From Modestobacter sp. L9-4 (GTDB lineage: Bacteria > Actinomycetota > Actinomycetes > Mycobacteriales > Geodermatophilaceae), in the NCBI RefSeq assembly GCF_019112525.1, contig NZ_CP077800.1, positions 2,728,001-2,792,000 on the forward strand: a stretch of DNA of 64,000 nucleotides. The letters run 5' to 3'. Position 1 is the stretch's first letter. Every line of letters begins with the position of its first letter. Under the pieces are notes generated by a model. That model saw nothing but the letters and a program-made list of their open reading frames with translations. It did not search any database and had not been told where the DNA came from. This document shows, in pieces, positions 1-8,185 of this stretch. The translations under genes were made by a program, and so were the position numbers.

Positions 1-1245
1 GTGCCCGCCGCCCTCACCCCGCGGCGCCGTCGTCGGCCCCCGGTCGCCGTCCGAGCTGCCGGCCGGGCCGCCGTCCGGCTGCCCGCCGGCCGGGCCGCCG
101 TCCCCGCCCTGAGGGCCCTCGGAGGGGCCGCCGGCGGGAGGCGTGTCCTCGCCGTCCGGGCCGTCGCCGTCGGGGCCGCCGTCGGTGGGGTCGGTGCCCT
201 CGGGGGGCGTCGGGTCGTCGTCCGGCGGGGGGTCCTCGGGGCGGGAGTCGGCGAGCGCCTGCTCCAGCGTCTCCTCCTCCAGGCCGGGGGCGTCGAAGGG
301 ATTGCGCCGGCGGCGGTGCGGCAGGGCGAGGCGGGCGGCGACGCGGACGTCGTCCTCGGTGACCTCGGTGCGCCCGGCCCAGGCGGCGTGGGCGATGGCG
401 GCGCGGGCGGTGACGATGTCGGCGCGCAGGCCGTCGACGTCGAAGGCGGCGCAGACGCTCGTGACCTGGCGCAGCGCGGCGTCGCTGAGCACGACCTGGG
501 GGAGCAGCGCGCGGGCCGCGGCGATCTGGGCGGCCAGCTCGGTCTCCGACTCCGCCCAGGCGGCGGCGAAGCCGGCGGGGTCGGCGTCGTACCCGAACCG
601 GCGGCGGACGACCTCGGCGCGCAGCTGCGGGTCGCGCGGGGCGGCGACCTCGACGGTGAGCCCGAACCGGTCGAGCAGCTGCGGGCGCAGCTCGCCCTCC
701 TCGGGGTTCATGGTGCCCACCAGCAGGAACCGGGCGGCGTGCCGCACCGAGACGCCCTCGCGCTCGACGTAGGCCCGGCCCAGGGCGGCGGCGTCGAGCA
801 GCAGGTCGACCAGGTGGTCGTGCAGCAGGTTGACCTCGTCGACGTAGAGCACGCCGCGGTTGGCGCCGGCCAGCAGCCCGGGCTCGAAGCTCTTCACGCC
901 CTCGGTGAGCGCACGCTCCAGGTCCAGCGAGCCGACGAGGCGGTCCTCCGAGGCGCCGACCGGCAGCTCGACGAGGCGGGCGGCCCGGGTCTGCGCCGGG
1001 GAGTCGGACGGGTGCGGGCCGTCGGGGCACTCGGGGTCGGGGGCGGCGGGGTCGCAGGCGAAGCGGCAGCCGGCGACGACGTCCACCGGCGGGAGGACAG
1101 CGGCCAGTGCGCGCACCGTCGTGGACTTCGCCGTCCCCTTCTCACCGCGCACCAGCACGCCGCCGACGGCGGGGGAGACGGCGTTGAGCAGGAGGGCCAG
1201 GCGCAGGTCGTCCATGCCGACGACGGCACCGAAGGGGTAGGTCAA
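1..1245 (-). CDS. ChlI/ChlD-type metal chelatase ATPase subunit (cobalt chelatase partner of CobN), 3' end beyond window
   Basis: AAA+ subunit that powers metal insertion; with CobN it probably inserts cobalt into hydrogenobyrinic acid a,c-diamide. From a TTG at 1245 the protein begins [20 protein letters not shown], the usual N-terminus of this family, followed by a Walker A (GEKGTAKST, about residues 34-42), a Cys-containing insert, and a Walker B region (VDEVNLL, about residue 135). The last residues in the window are a Gly/Pro/Asp-rich linker, as found between the ATPase (ChlI) and VWA (ChlD) halves, so the gene should continue with a VWA domain to the left. An ATG at 1215 is in frame but would cut conserved N-terminal residues. 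A cobalamin riboswitch lies directly upstream. In relatives cobO and cobB usually follow, outside this window. Confidence 0.9.
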   Translation of the reverse strand, partial: MTYPFGAVVGMDDLRLALLLNAVSPAVGGVLVRGEKGTAKSTTVRALAAVLPPVDVVAGCRFACDPAAPDPECPDGPHPSDSPAQTRAARLVELPVGASEDRLVGSLDLERALTEGVKSFEPGLLAGANRGVLYVDEVNLLHDHLVDLLLDAAALGRAYVEREGVSVRHAARFLLVGTMNPEEGELRPQLLDRFGLTVEVAAPRDPQLRAEVVRRRFGYDADPAGFAAAWAESETELAAQIAAARALLPQVVLSDAALRQVTSVCAAFDVDGLRADIVTARAAIAHAAWAGRTEVTEDDVRVAARLALPHRRRRNPFDAPGLEEETLEQALADSRPEDPPPDDDPTPPEGTDPTDGGPDGDGPDGEDTPPAGGPSEGPQGGDGGPAGGQPDGGPAGSSDGDRGPTTAPRGEGGGH

Positions 1246-1294
1246 GGGAGCACAGGTCCTCTCCCCGGGTGTCCACGCCCGGAGGTGGCAGGAG

Positions 1295-1389
1295 GCGACG
1301 GCGGGAGTTCCTGACTCACCGGCTCGGGAGCCGGCTCACAGTGGCGGGACCGCGCCGGAGTCGCACCGGGCTTCCTCCACTGCCGTCGC
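1295..1389 (-). promoter_or_regulatory. Cobalamin (adenosylcobalamin) riboswitch upstream of the chelatase gene
   Basis: Read on the minus strand, the core carries GGTGCGACTCCGGCGCGGTC followed by CCGCCACTGTGA, then a GAGTCAGGAA element: the conserved B12-box landmarks in the right order. The ends pair as P1 (GCGACGGC at 1389-1382 with GCCGTCGC at 1302-1295). It lies about 50 nt before the TTG start at 1245. Binding of adenosylcobalamin would be expected to lower expression of the chelatase subunit. Confidence 0.93.
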
Positions 1390-1442
1390 AGTTCGCGTCC
1401 ATCAGACCACGGCGACACGGCACAGGACAGGGGCGGGATGTC

Positions 1443-1487
1443 TTGACGGATTGGAAAGTGATGCGCCACTCTTTCCGACATGGAAAG
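1443..1487 (+). promoter_or_regulatory. Promoter with overlapping GGAAAG operator half-sites
   Basis: TTGACG (1443-1448) and CACTCT (1467-1472) are spaced by 18 bp, and the ATG at 1480 follows 7 bp later, suggesting a leaderless transcript. Three copies of the hexamer GGAAAG overlap this promoter: direct at 1453, inverted (CTTTCC) at 1471 and direct at 1482. The first two form an imperfect palindrome. This is a plausible autoregulatory site for the winged-helix protein encoded as the second gene of the operon. Confidence 0.5.
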
Positions 1488-1941
1488 CAACCAGGTCGAT
1501 CGGGACACCGCGGTCGCCCAGCTCGCGTCCCTGCAGGCCGACCGTGCGGCACTGGCCGACCGCGCCATGCAGCCGTGGTGGTACGACGCCCTGCTCGGCG
1601 GGTGCGTCTTCCTGCTCCTGGGTGCCCAGGCCTTCGACCACCCGGTGGCCACGGTCGCCGGGGTCCTGCTCGGGGCGGGCGGGCTGGGCTGGCTGGTGTC
1701 GACCTACCGGCGGCTCACCGGCACCTCGGTGAGCGGGTTCCGCCGGGGCCCGACCCGGAAGGCGATCGCCGTGTGGCTCGTCCTGTACGTGCTCGTCGTC
1801 GTCCCGGCGTTCGTGCTGCACCTCGGGTACGACCAGCACTGGGCGATGGCCGTCGCCGGTGCCGTGCTCGGCCTCTCGATCGCGCTGATCAGCCGCTGGT
1901 GGTCCCGCATCTACGTCGCCGAGCTGCGTGGGGAGCTGTGA
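1480..1941 (+). CDS. Small membrane protein cotranscribed with a winged-helix regulator
   Basis: 153 residues. A short polar N-terminus (about 1-30) is followed by four likely membrane segments (about 34-50, 55-72, 98-118, 124-142). The hydrophilic loop near 73-95 contains RRGPTRK. No enzymatic motif is visible. Its stop codon overlaps the start of the next gene, a MarR/ArsR-like regulator, a pairing common in actinobacteria where the regulator controls the membrane protein. The ATG sits 7 bp after the predicted -10 element, so translation is probably leaderless. Function unknown. Confidence 0.8.
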   Translation: MESNQVDRDTAVAQLASLQADRAALADRAMQPWWYDALLGGCVFLLLGAQAFDHPVATVAGVLLGAGGLGWLVSTYRRLTGTSVSGFRRGPTRKAIAVWLVLYVLVVVPAFVLHLGYDQHWAMAVAGAVLGLSIALISRWWSRIYVAELRGEL

Positions 1942-2234
1942 CCGCCGTCCAGCCGCGGTTCGACCCGGTCGTCCACGCCGCACCGCGGCTGCAGATCTGC
2001 GGGCTGCTCGCCGCGGTCGACACCATGGAGTTCGCCGCCGTCCGGGACACCGTGGGCGTGAGCGACTCGGTGCTCTCCAAGCACGTCAAGCAGCTGGAGG
2101 AGGCCGGGTACGTCAAGGTCGGCAAGGCCACCATCGCCTCGCGGCAGCGCACCTCGCTGTCGCTGACCAGGGCCGGCCGGGCCGCCTTCGCCGCCCACGT
2201 CGCCGAGCTCCGCCGGATCACCGAGGGGCTGTAG
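1938..2234 (+). CDS. Winged-helix transcriptional regulator (MarR/ArsR-like)
   Basis: 98 residues, starting at a GTG that overlaps the upstream stop (GTGA). The protein is almost entirely one winged helix-turn-helix: a first helix with LQICGLLAAVD, a recognition region VGVSDSVLSKHVKQLEEAGY, and a wing KATIASRQRTSLSLTRAGR. This matches the short 'transcriptional regulator' family (winged helix DNA-binding, PF13601 type) that accompanies small membrane proteins. The GGAAAG half-sites over the operon promoter are its likely operator. Confidence 0.85.
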   Translation: MTAVQPRFDPVVHAAPRLQICGLLAAVDTMEFAAVRDTVGVSDSVLSKHVKQLEEAGYVKVGKATIASRQRTSLSLTRAGRAAFAAHVAELRRITEGL

Positions 2235-2300
2235 CCGGGCGGGCGCGCCCCGCAGGCCCGGGACGGGTCCGGGTGCGGCGCTCCGGCAGAGTGGGCGCCG

Positions 2301-3359
2301 ATGGACGACGGACGGCGCCGGTGGCTGCTCGACTGGGCGCTCGTGCTGGCGGTGGGCACCGCGGTCGCGGTGGTGTTCGACCTGCTGTCGGTGCCCTCGG
2401 CAGCGCTGTTCGGCGGGCTGGTCGCGGGGCTGGGCCGGGCGCTGCTCGGCCGCAGCCGGCTGGCCCTCCCGAAGCCGGCGGGCACCGCCGCCCAGGCGGT
2501 CATCGGGGTCTCGATCGGCGCGCTGATCGAGACCGACACGCTCCGCACCATCGGCGAGCACTGGCTGTCGGTGCTGCTGGTCACCATCGCCACGCTGGGG
2601 GTCAGCCTGGTCGCCGGGCAGCTGATGCGCCTGCAGCGCGGGATCAGCCCGGTGACCGGGGCGTTCTCGATGATCGCCGGCGGCGCCTCGGGCATCACCG
2701 CCATGGCCCGCGACCTCGGCGCCGACGAGCAGGTGGTCGCCGTCCTGCAGTACCTGCGGGTGCTGCTCATCGTCGTGGCGATGCCGATCGTGGCGACCAC
2801 GGTCTACGGCGCGTCGGCCGGCAGCGGGCCGGGGCCGGTTGAGGACGACCCGGGCTGGCCCGCCGGGCTGCTGTTCACCGTGGTCTGCGTGGCCGTCGGG
2901 CTGGCCCTGGGCCGGGTCAGCCGGCTGCCGGTGGGCGCACTGCTGGGCCCGATGGCGGTCGCCGCCGTCCTGGACCTCACCGGGCTCTCGCAGGGCGCGA
3001 CGCTGCCCGGGCCGCTGGAGGCCGCCGGGTTCCTCGCCATCGGGCTGCAGGTGGGCCTCGGCTTCACCCGGGCGAGCCTGCGGCTGGTCGGCCGGGCGCT
3101 GCCGCTGGCCCTGCTGCTGATCGTCGGCGCGGTCGTCGCGTGCGCCGGGCTGGGCGCGGTGCTGGCCCGCACGGCGGGGGTGAGCCCCCTCGACGGCTAC
3201 CTGGCCACCACCCCCGGCGGGCTCTACGCGGTGCTGGCCACGGCCCGGGGCAGCGGTGCCGACGCGACCTTCGTGCTCGCCGTCCAGGTGCTCCGGCTGT
3301 TCGTCATGCTCTTCTCCGCCCCGCTCCTCGCCCGGCTGCTGCGTCCCCGGAACGCCTGA
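2301..3359 (+). CDS. AbrB family membrane permease
   Basis: 352 residues, highly hydrophobic, with about ten membrane segments in two repeated halves. The first repeat includes AVIGVSIGALIETDTL and GAFSMIAGGASGITAMARDL, and the second includes FLAIGLQVGLGFTRASL and LATTPGGLYAVLATARGSGA. This duplicated 'GG' pattern is typical of the AbrB family (COG3180, named after an ammonia monooxygenase regulator). Substrate is unknown; the family is regarded as small-molecule transporters. It stands alone, about 65 bp after the regulator gene. Confidence 0.85.
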   Translation: MDDGRRRWLLDWALVLAVGTAVAVVFDLLSVPSAALFGGLVAGLGRALLGRSRLALPKPAGTAAQAVIGVSIGALIETDTLRTIGEHWLSVLLVTIATLGVSLVAGQLMRLQRGISPVTGAFSMIAGGASGITAMARDLGADEQVVAVLQYLRVLLIVVAMPIVATTVYGASAGSGPGPVEDDPGWPAGLLFTVVCVAVGLALGRVSRLPVGALLGPMAVAAVLDLTGLSQGATLPGPLEAAGFLAIGLQVGLGFTRASLRLVGRALPLALLLIVGAVVACAGLGAVLARTAGVSPLDGYLATTPGGLYAVLATARGSGADATFVLAVQVLRLFVMLFSAPLLARLLRPRNA

Positions 3360-3402
3360 GCGGCACTCCCGGACGGGGGAGCGCGCGCCTACCCTGGTCC
3401 GG

Positions 3403-3681
3403 GTGCGCGACCAGCCGATCGAGGAGGTACCGGGTCCCGTGGACGCCGTGAACACCGCGGACGCGACCGACGCCGTGCTGCTCTTCGTGGGCGGGCCGCT
3501 GGACGGGCGCGTCGAGATCCGTGCCGCCCGGCACGGTGACCCGCTGCCGACCGTCACCCACGTGCATCTGCACGACGGTCCCAAGGTCGTGCACCGCTAC
3601 GACCTGCAGCCGCTCACCGACACCGCCGGGGTCTACCACCTGCGCAGCCGCGGCCGGCGCGACGACGCACCCGAGGCCTGA
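3403..3681 (+). CDS. Short hypothetical protein
   Basis: 92 residues if translated from the GTG at 3403, which lies 7 bp after a TACCCT -10 element and would be leaderless. An in-frame GTG at 3439 preceded by AGGAGG (3422-3427) is an alternative and gives 80 residues. The C-terminal part is richest in pattern: LFVGGPLDGRVEIRA, then HVHLHDGPKVVHRYDL, resembling short actinobacterial proteins of unknown function that contain a beta-strand-rich domain. No catalytic motif is visible. Confidence 0.7.
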   Translation: MRDQPIEEVPGPVDAVNTADATDAVLLFVGGPLDGRVEIRAARHGDPLPTVTHVHLHDGPKVVHRYDLQPLTDTAGVYHLRSRGRRDDAPEA

Positions 3682-3685
3682 AGAA

Positions 3686-3741
3686 GGACCCCGCTGCCCC
3701 CCACCACTCGCGAGCTCGCGGTGGGACCCTGCAGCGGGGCC
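3686..3741. terminator. Bidirectional hairpin terminator
   Basis: CCCCGCTGC (3689-3697) pairs with GCAGCGGGG (3731-3739), with a second inner stem around CGCGAGCTCGCG. It lies between two convergent genes whose stop codons flank it within 5 bp. Confidence 0.75.
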
Positions 3742-3742
3742 G

Positions 3743-4303
3743 TCAGGAGCGGAAGCGCCGCACCTCGGCGGCCACCTCGTCGAAGCGGGCGCGGCTGAGC
3801 GCCGCACCCTCGCGCCGGACGTCGCCCGGCTCGATCCGCAGCACCCGGTCGACCCGCACCTCGCTGGGGCGGCCCTGCCTGTCCCAGGGGCCGGTGCCGA
3901 CGTCCACCCAGTGCCGGCCGTGCCGCGCCTCGTCGGCGGCGTCCCGGTCGTGGTCCTGGCTGCTGAGCATGAGCCCGAGCAGCGCGCCGCCGTCGCGGCC
4001 GATGACCAGCACCGGGCGGTCCTTGCCGCGGCCGTCGTTCTCCTCGAACGGGACCCACGCCCAGACGATCTCGCCGGGGTCGGGGGAGCCGTCGTCGAGC
4101 GGTGCGTACTCCATGGCCACGGGCCCGGCGTGGTCGGTGACCGGCCCGGGACGGGCGGCGATCGGGCCGGCCGGGGGCAGCGGGGCGCGGGTCGGCGCCG
4201 GCTCCGGGCGCGCCTCGCTCCCGCGGCTCAGTGCGCGCACGCCCTCACGGACGACGATGCCGGCCAGTCGTCCCAGCTGTGTTCTCCAGTTGCTGCCCGC
4301 CAC
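3743..4303 (-). CDS. PemK/MazF-like protein
   Basis: 186 residues from the GTG at 4303. That start is chosen because TACCGT ends exactly 6 bp upstream, the spacing seen at other leaderless genes here; the frame is open further up to 4402. The N-terminal third is basic with Pro/Ala-rich linker; the C-terminal 110 residues have the MazF-like order: PGEIVWAWVPFEE, GKDRPVLVIGRDGG, then LSSQDHDRD. No antitoxin gene is adjacent, so a stand-alone or degenerate MazF-fold role is as likely as a toxin. Confidence 0.75.
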   Translation of the reverse strand: MAGSNWRTQLGRLAGIVVREGVRALSRGSEARPEPAPTRAPLPPAGPIAARPGPVTDHAGPVAMEYAPLDDGSPDPGEIVWAWVPFEENDGRGKDRPVLVIGRDGGALLGLMLSSQDHDRDAADEARHGRHWVDVGTGPWDRQGRPSEVRVDRVLRIEPGDVRREGAALSRARFDEVAAEVRRFRS

Positions 4304-4536
4304 GCCGTCACGGTAGGCCACCGGGGTCCGGCGGCGTGCCGCCACCGACACGCCGCCGCCGTCCGCCGCGGTCTCGCGCGCCGTCGACCGGCGGAACCAC
4401 ACGCGTGTGATCCTCGCCGTGGACGGTCCCGGCAGGAGACGGACTCGTCACACCCGCGGTTGAGCGCGGTGGTGGCGGGCCACTCTCGTACCGGCGACCC
4501 CCACCACGGCGGCGCTTCGGGGAAGAGGGTCGAACG

Positions 4537-4770
4537 ATGACCGCAGTGCAGCCAGTGGTCCCGGTACCCGTACCGGTGACCACCCTGGCTCAGCCGACGG
4601 TCCGCGCGAGCGCGCTGGCGGCGTTCCAGCTCGTCGAGGACGCCCGGCACCGGACCCCGGACCGACGGCGCCGCGACGAGCGACGGCGGATGCTCGCCCA
4701 GCGCGCGGTCGCCGAGCGCAAGGCCGAGCGGGAGCACCGCTCCGACCCCACCGGCACCTCCGCCTCCTGA
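4537..4770 (+). CDS. Small basic hypothetical protein
   Basis: 77 residues. A proline/valine-rich start is followed by a predicted helical, highly charged stretch (RHRTPDRRRRDERRRMLAQR). GAGGG at 4525-4529 is 7 bp before the ATG, a good ribosome binding site. No recognisable domain. It is convergent with the PNPOx-like gene across a hairpin that contains both stop codons. Confidence 0.55.
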   Translation: MTAVQPVVPVPVPVTTLAQPTVRASALAAFQLVEDARHRTPDRRRRDERRRMLAQRAVAERKAEREHRSDPTGTSAS

Positions 4771-4860
4771 CGGAGACGAAGGACCCCCTCGCCCCCCTCG
4801 GCCTCGATCAGGGGCTCGCCGCGAGCCTGCGGGTGGTGAGGGGATCGAGGTCCTCCGTCA
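4768..4860. terminator. Bidirectional hairpin spanning two stop codons
   Basis: TGACGGAG (4768-4775) pairs with CTCCGTCA (4853-4860), with further CCCCTC/GAGGGG pairing inside. Both convergent stop codons are part of the outer stem. Confidence 0.6.
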
Positions 4861-5454
4861 GAGCTCCTGGGCGAGGTCGGCGCGGATGGTCGCGTCGTCG
4901 GGCAGCTCGGCCTCCAGCGCGCAGTGGTCACGGAGCACCTGCCCGAACGGGGTGAACGTCGCGCGGTCGACCTGGGCCTCGGGGTCCCAGAGACCCGCGC
5001 GCATCACGGCCTTGGCGCAGTGGAAGTAGGCGCTGGTCACGTGCACGACCAGCACCGAGCGCGGCGGCTTCCCGAACTCGGTCAGGTCGACGTCCAGGCT
5101 CCCGGGCTCGACCAGCGTCGTCGTCCCGAAGACCTTCAGCGTCTCCTCGAAGCCCGGGATGAAGAACTGCAGCGCCACCCGCGGGTTCTCCACCACGTTG
5201 CGCAGGCTGTCGAGCCGGTTGTTGCCGGTGCGGTCGGGCACCGCCAGCCGGTGCTCGTCCAGCACGTGCACGAAGCCGCGCCCGCCGCCGCGCGGGGAGA
5301 TCTCCGGCCAGCCCTCGGCGCTCGCGGTCGACAGCATCGCGAACGGGGACAGGGCGATGAACCCGGCGCAGTGGGCGTCGATGCGGTCGATCACCTTGTC
5401 CTGAACCAGCTGCGAGGGCGAGCGGTAGGAGGCGAGCACCATCGAGTCGTCCAC
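4858..5454 (-). CDS. Pyridoxamine 5'-phosphate oxidase (PNPOx)-fold protein
   Basis: 198 residues from the GTG at 5454, placed 6 bp after TACCGT. The split-barrel flavin-binding fold is suggested by FIALSPFAMLSTASAEGWPEISPRGG near residues 25-50, the RTGNNRLDSLRNVVENPRVALQF segment near 70-93, and a C-terminal YFHCAKAVMRAGLW motif, all typical of the MSMEG_1061-like FMN-dependent PPOX group. Probably a soluble oxidoreductase using FMN or F420; substrate unknown. Divergent from the thioesterase gene with overlapping -10 elements. Confidence 0.85.
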   Translation of the reverse strand: MDDSMVLASYRSPSQLVQDKVIDRIDAHCAGFIALSPFAMLSTASAEGWPEISPRGGGRGFVHVLDEHRLAVPDRTGNNRLDSLRNVVENPRVALQFFIPGFEETLKVFGTTTLVEPGSLDVDLTEFGKPPRSVLVVHVTSAYFHCAKAVMRAGLWDPEAQVDRATFTPFGQVLRDHCALEAELPDDATIRADLAQEL

Positions 5455-5460
5455 CCCGCG

Positions 5461-5470
5461 ACGGTAGCGT
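5461..5470. promoter_or_regulatory. Two overlapping divergent -10 elements
   Basis: The 10 bp ACGGTAGCGT contain TACCGT on the minus strand (5466-5461, 6 bp before the GTG at 5454) and TAGCGT on the plus strand (5465-5470, 8 bp before the GTG at 5479). The two -10 elements share two base pairs, so RNA polymerase cannot occupy both at once. Confidence 0.55.
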
Positions 5471-5478
5471 GCCGGAGC

Positions 5479-5856
5479 GTGCGCGACGTCTGGAGTGCCC
5501 CGGTCCGTTTCGCCGAGTGCGACCAGGGCGGTGTGGTCTTCAACGGCCACTACCTGACCTGGGCGCACGAGACGGTCGAGGCGTGGTGGACCGCCCTCGG
5601 TCTGCCCTTCGCCCAGACCGGCCTGGACCAGCGGATCAAGGCCGCCACGCTGGAGTGGAGCTCCGCGGCCCGCTGGGGCGACACGGTCACCGTCGACGCC
5701 GACCTGGAGCGGATGGGCAGCACCAGCTTCACCGTCGCCCTCACCGTGCGGGTGGGCGAGCGGGTCTGCTGCGTGGTGCGGTCGACGTACGTGGCGGTCG
5801 CCGACGGCGTCCCGATCCCCTGGCCGGAGCGGGTGCGGGCACTGCTGCAGGGCTGA
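5479..5856 (+). CDS. Acyl-CoA thioesterase (hotdog fold, 4HBT/YbgC-FadM type)
   Basis: 125 residues, the normal length for a single hotdog domain. VRFAECDQGGVVFNGHYLTW near the N-terminus is the 4HBT active-site helix, with Asp-Gln-Gly-Gly-Val as the catalytic region. This is followed by TLEWSSAARWGDTVTVDAD and a beta strand FTVALTVRVG. It hydrolyses acyl-CoA or a similar thioester; substrate unknown. GTG start with a -10 element 8 bp upstream suggests leaderless translation. Confidence 0.88.
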   Translation: MRDVWSAPVRFAECDQGGVVFNGHYLTWAHETVEAWWTALGLPFAQTGLDQRIKAATLEWSSAARWGDTVTVDADLERMGSTSFTVALTVRVGERVCCVVRSTYVAVADGVPIPWPERVRALLQG

Positions 5857-5857
5857 C

Positions 5858-5906
5858 ATCTGCGTTCTCGTGGTCTCCCGGCCCGGGAGGCCACGAGAAC
5901 GCAGAT
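5858..5906. terminator. Bidirectional hairpin terminator
   Basis: ATCTGCGTTCTCGTGG (5858-5873) and CCACGAGAACGCAGAT (5891-5906) are perfect complements, with an inner CCCGG/CCGGG stem in the loop. It separates the convergent thioesterase and cobQ genes. Confidence 0.85.
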
Positions 5907-5913
5907 CTCGCGG

Positions 5914-7398
5914 TCAGTGCGGGCCGATCACCGGCAGGCCGGCCGGCGGGCCCTCCTCGATCAGCCGCCACAGCGCGTCGGTGTCGGCGTGGTCGGCGAC
6001 GAGGTCGCCCAGCGCGTCCAGCCGCGCCTCCCGGACCGCGGCGAAGTCGGTGTCGGGTGCGGCCGTGAACGCCCGCCCGGCGATGCCGGCGACCTCGGCG
6101 AGGAACGCCCGGCGGAACCCGTCGTTCTCCAGCGCCCCGTGCCACGTCGTCCCGAAGACCGACCCGGCCCGGGCGCCGTCCAGGAACGGCTCGGCCGCGT
6201 CGTCGACGGTGACCACGCCGTGGTGGATCTCGTAGCCGCGCACCGGGTGGCCCAGCGCCGTCCCGAGCGGGCGGCCGAGCGTCTTCTCGCGGGCGAAGCG
6301 GACGTCGGTGGGCAGCAGCCCCAGGCCCGCGACGGCGCCGGCCCGGGACTCGACGTCGTCGGTGATCGTGCGGGCCAGCATCTGGTGCCCGCCGCAGATG
6401 CCCAGCACCGCGCGGCCCGCGGCGGCCCGGCGGGCGACGGCGTCGGCCAGGCCGGTCTCGCGCAGCCAGGCCAGGTCCGCGACGGTGGACCGGGTGCCGG
6501 GCAGCACCACCAGGTCGGCGTCGGCGAGCTCCTCGGGGCGGGTGGCGTAGCGCAGCAGCACACCGGGCTCGGCGGCCAGCGCGTCGAGGTCGGTGAAGTT
6601 CGACAGCCGGGGCAGCCGGGCCACCGACACCCGCAGCACGTCGGCGCCGACCGGGGGTCCGGCCGGTTCGGCGACGCCGACACCGAGGGAGTCCTCGACG
6701 TCCAGGTGCAGGCCGGTCTGCCAGGGCAGCACGCCCAGCGTCGGCCGGCCGGTCAGGTCGCGCAGCTGGTCCAGGCCGGGGGCCAGCAGCCGGACGTCGC
6801 CGCGGAACTTGTTGACCAGGAACCCGGCCACCAGGGCCTGGTCGGCCGGCGGCATCAGCGCGACGGTGCCGTAGAGGGCGGCGAACACCCCGCCGCGGTC
6901 GATGTCGCCGACCACGACCACGGGCAGGCGCGCGGCGGTGGCCAGGCCCATGTTGGCGATGTCGTCGGCGCGCAGGTTGATCTCGGTGGGGGAGCCGGCG
7001 CCCTCGCAGACGACGACGTCGAACCGGGAGCGCAGGTCGGCCAGGCAGGCCAGCGCCTGCTCCAGCAGGGCGGCCTTCATCGGCCGGTAGCTCAGCGCTG
7101 TCACGTCGGCGACGGCCTTCCCGAGGACGACGACCTGGCTGGCGTTGTCACCGCCGGGCTTGAGCAGCACCGGGTTCATCGCGGCCTCGGGCTCGACCCG
7201 GGCGGCCGCGGCCTGCATCACCTGGGCGCGGCCGATCTCGGCGCCGTCGGCGGTGACCATCGAGTTGTTGCTCATGTTCTGCGCCTTGAACGGTGCCACC
7301 CGCACGCCCTGGCGGACCAGCCACCGGCAGATGCCGGCCGTGACGACGGACTTGCCGGCGTCGGAGGTGGTGCCGGCGACGAGCAGCGCGCCGCTCAT
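5914..7398 (-). CDS. cobQ: Cobyric acid synthase (adenosylcobyric acid synthase)
   Basis: ATP-dependent glutamine amidotransferase that amidates four carboxylates of adenosylcobyrinic acid a,c-diamide. 494 residues, typical length. The N-terminal synthetase domain has a deviant P-loop (TTSDAGKS, residues 10-17) and [14 protein letters not shown]; the C-terminal class I glutaminase domain has the nucleophile elbow LGICGGHQM (Cys near residue 335) and a [12 protein letters not shown] segment with the catalytic His. Its start lies 22 bp after the plsC-like gene, so the two are probably cotranscribed. Confidence 0.96.
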   Translation of the reverse strand: MSGALLVAGTTSDAGKSVVTAGICRWLVRQGVRVAPFKAQNMSNNSMVTADGAEIGRAQVMQAAAARVEPEAAMNPVLLKPGGDNASQVVVLGKAVADVTALSYRPMKAALLEQALACLADLRSRFDVVVCEGAGSPTEINLRADDIANMGLATAARLPVVVVGDIDRGGVFAALYGTVALMPPADQALVAGFLVNKFRGDVRLLAPGLDQLRDLTGRPTLGVLPWQTGLHLDVEDSLGVGVAEPAGPPVGADVLRVSVARLPRLSNFTDLDALAAEPGVLLRYATRPEELADADLVVLPGTRSTVADLAWLRETGLADAVARRAAAGRAVLGICGGHQMLARTITDDVESRAGAVAGLGLLPTDVRFAREKTLGRPLGTALGHPVRGYEIHHGVVTVDDAAEPFLDGARAGSVFGTTWHGALENDGFRRAFLAEVAGIAGRAFTAAPDTDFAAVREARLDALGDLVADHADTDALWRLIEEGPPAGLPVIGPH

Positions 7399-7420
7399 GC
7401 GATCAGCCCTCGGCCGATCG

Positions 7421-8086
7421 TCACGCTGCGTCGGGCGTCGCGCCCCAGCCGGCCTTCTCCTGCCCGGACAGTGCGGCGATGGACTCCATCACCCGGTCGG
7501 TGACCTCGCGCCGGGCCCGGTTGCTGCCGGCCTGGCCGCGGTGCTCGGGGAAGGTGAGCGGCTCGCCGAAGACGACCGACACCTTGTGCGGGCGCGGGTA
7601 CCGGGCACCGACCGGCTGGATCTTGTCGGTGCCGATGACGGCGACCGGCACGACCGGGCAGTCGGCGGTCAGGGCGAGCCAGGCGACGCCGGTCTTCCCG
7701 CGGGCGAGCCGTCCGTCGCGGGAGCGGGTGCCCTCGGGGTAGATGCCGAACGCGCCGCCGGCCCGCAGCACCCCCATCGCGGTGTCCAGCGCGGCCTGGG
7801 CGGCGCGGTGGTCCTGGCGCTCGACCGGCAGCGCGCCGAGGGCGGTGAACAGCGTGCGGGAGACCCAGCCGCTGAAGCCCGCACCCCGCCAGTACTCGGC
7901 CTTGGCCAGGTAGGCGACCTTGCGCGGCGCCACCAGCGGGATGCCGATGCTGTCGATGAAGGACAGGTGGTTGCTGGCCAGGATCACCGGCCCGGTGAGC
8001 GGCACGTTCTCGCGGCCGATGACCGCCGGCCGGAACACCACGTAGACCAGCGGCCGCAGCACGAACCGCACCAGCAGGTAGAACAC
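7421..8086 (-). CDS. 1-acyl-sn-glycerol-3-phosphate acyltransferase (PlsC type)
   Basis: Membrane-associated acyltransferase that makes phosphatidic acid from lysophosphatidate, or a related lipid. 221 residues starting at GTG. The HX4D catalytic motif is NHLSFID (about residue 39), the phosphate-binding motif is [10 protein letters not shown] (about residue 115), and a late [11 protein letters not shown] matches block IV. The first 20 residues are hydrophobic. It directly precedes cobQ, but no functional link to cobalamin is evident. Confidence 0.9.
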   Translation of the reverse strand: MFYLLVRFVLRPLVYVVFRPAVIGRENVPLTGPVILASNHLSFIDSIGIPLVAPRKVAYLAKAEYWRGAGFSGWVSRTLFTALGALPVERQDHRAAQAALDTAMGVLRAGGAFGIYPEGTRSRDGRLARGKTGVAWLALTADCPVVPVAVIGTDKIQPVGARYPRPHKVSVVFGEPLTFPEHRGQAGSNRARREVTDRVMESIAALSGQEKAGWGATPDAA

Positions 8087-8185
8087 CGCGCCGTCGTCCC
8101 CCGTCCCGTGCCGCCCCCGCTCCGGTGCGGGGTCCGGTCGATCCTGCCCGACGCGCGCCGCACCGGGCGCGGCGGGGGACCGGCC

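Noticed and set aside
1..1314. Long open frame on the plus strand at the left edge
   Set aside because: It is the antisense of the ChlID gene, which shows a full Walker A and family N-terminus; the plus-strand product is a low-complexity Gly/Ala/Val/Arg sequence.
3743..4303. Toxin-antitoxin module around the MazF-like protein
   Set aside because: No short antitoxin-like gene is adjacent on the same strand, and the small plus-strand gene at 4537 is in the opposite direction and not of antitoxin type.
5461..5472. GGTAGCGTG resembling an ops (RfaH recruitment) element
   Set aside because: It is only a partial match, lies at a two-gene divergent promoter far from the glycan operons, and is fully explained by two -10 elements.
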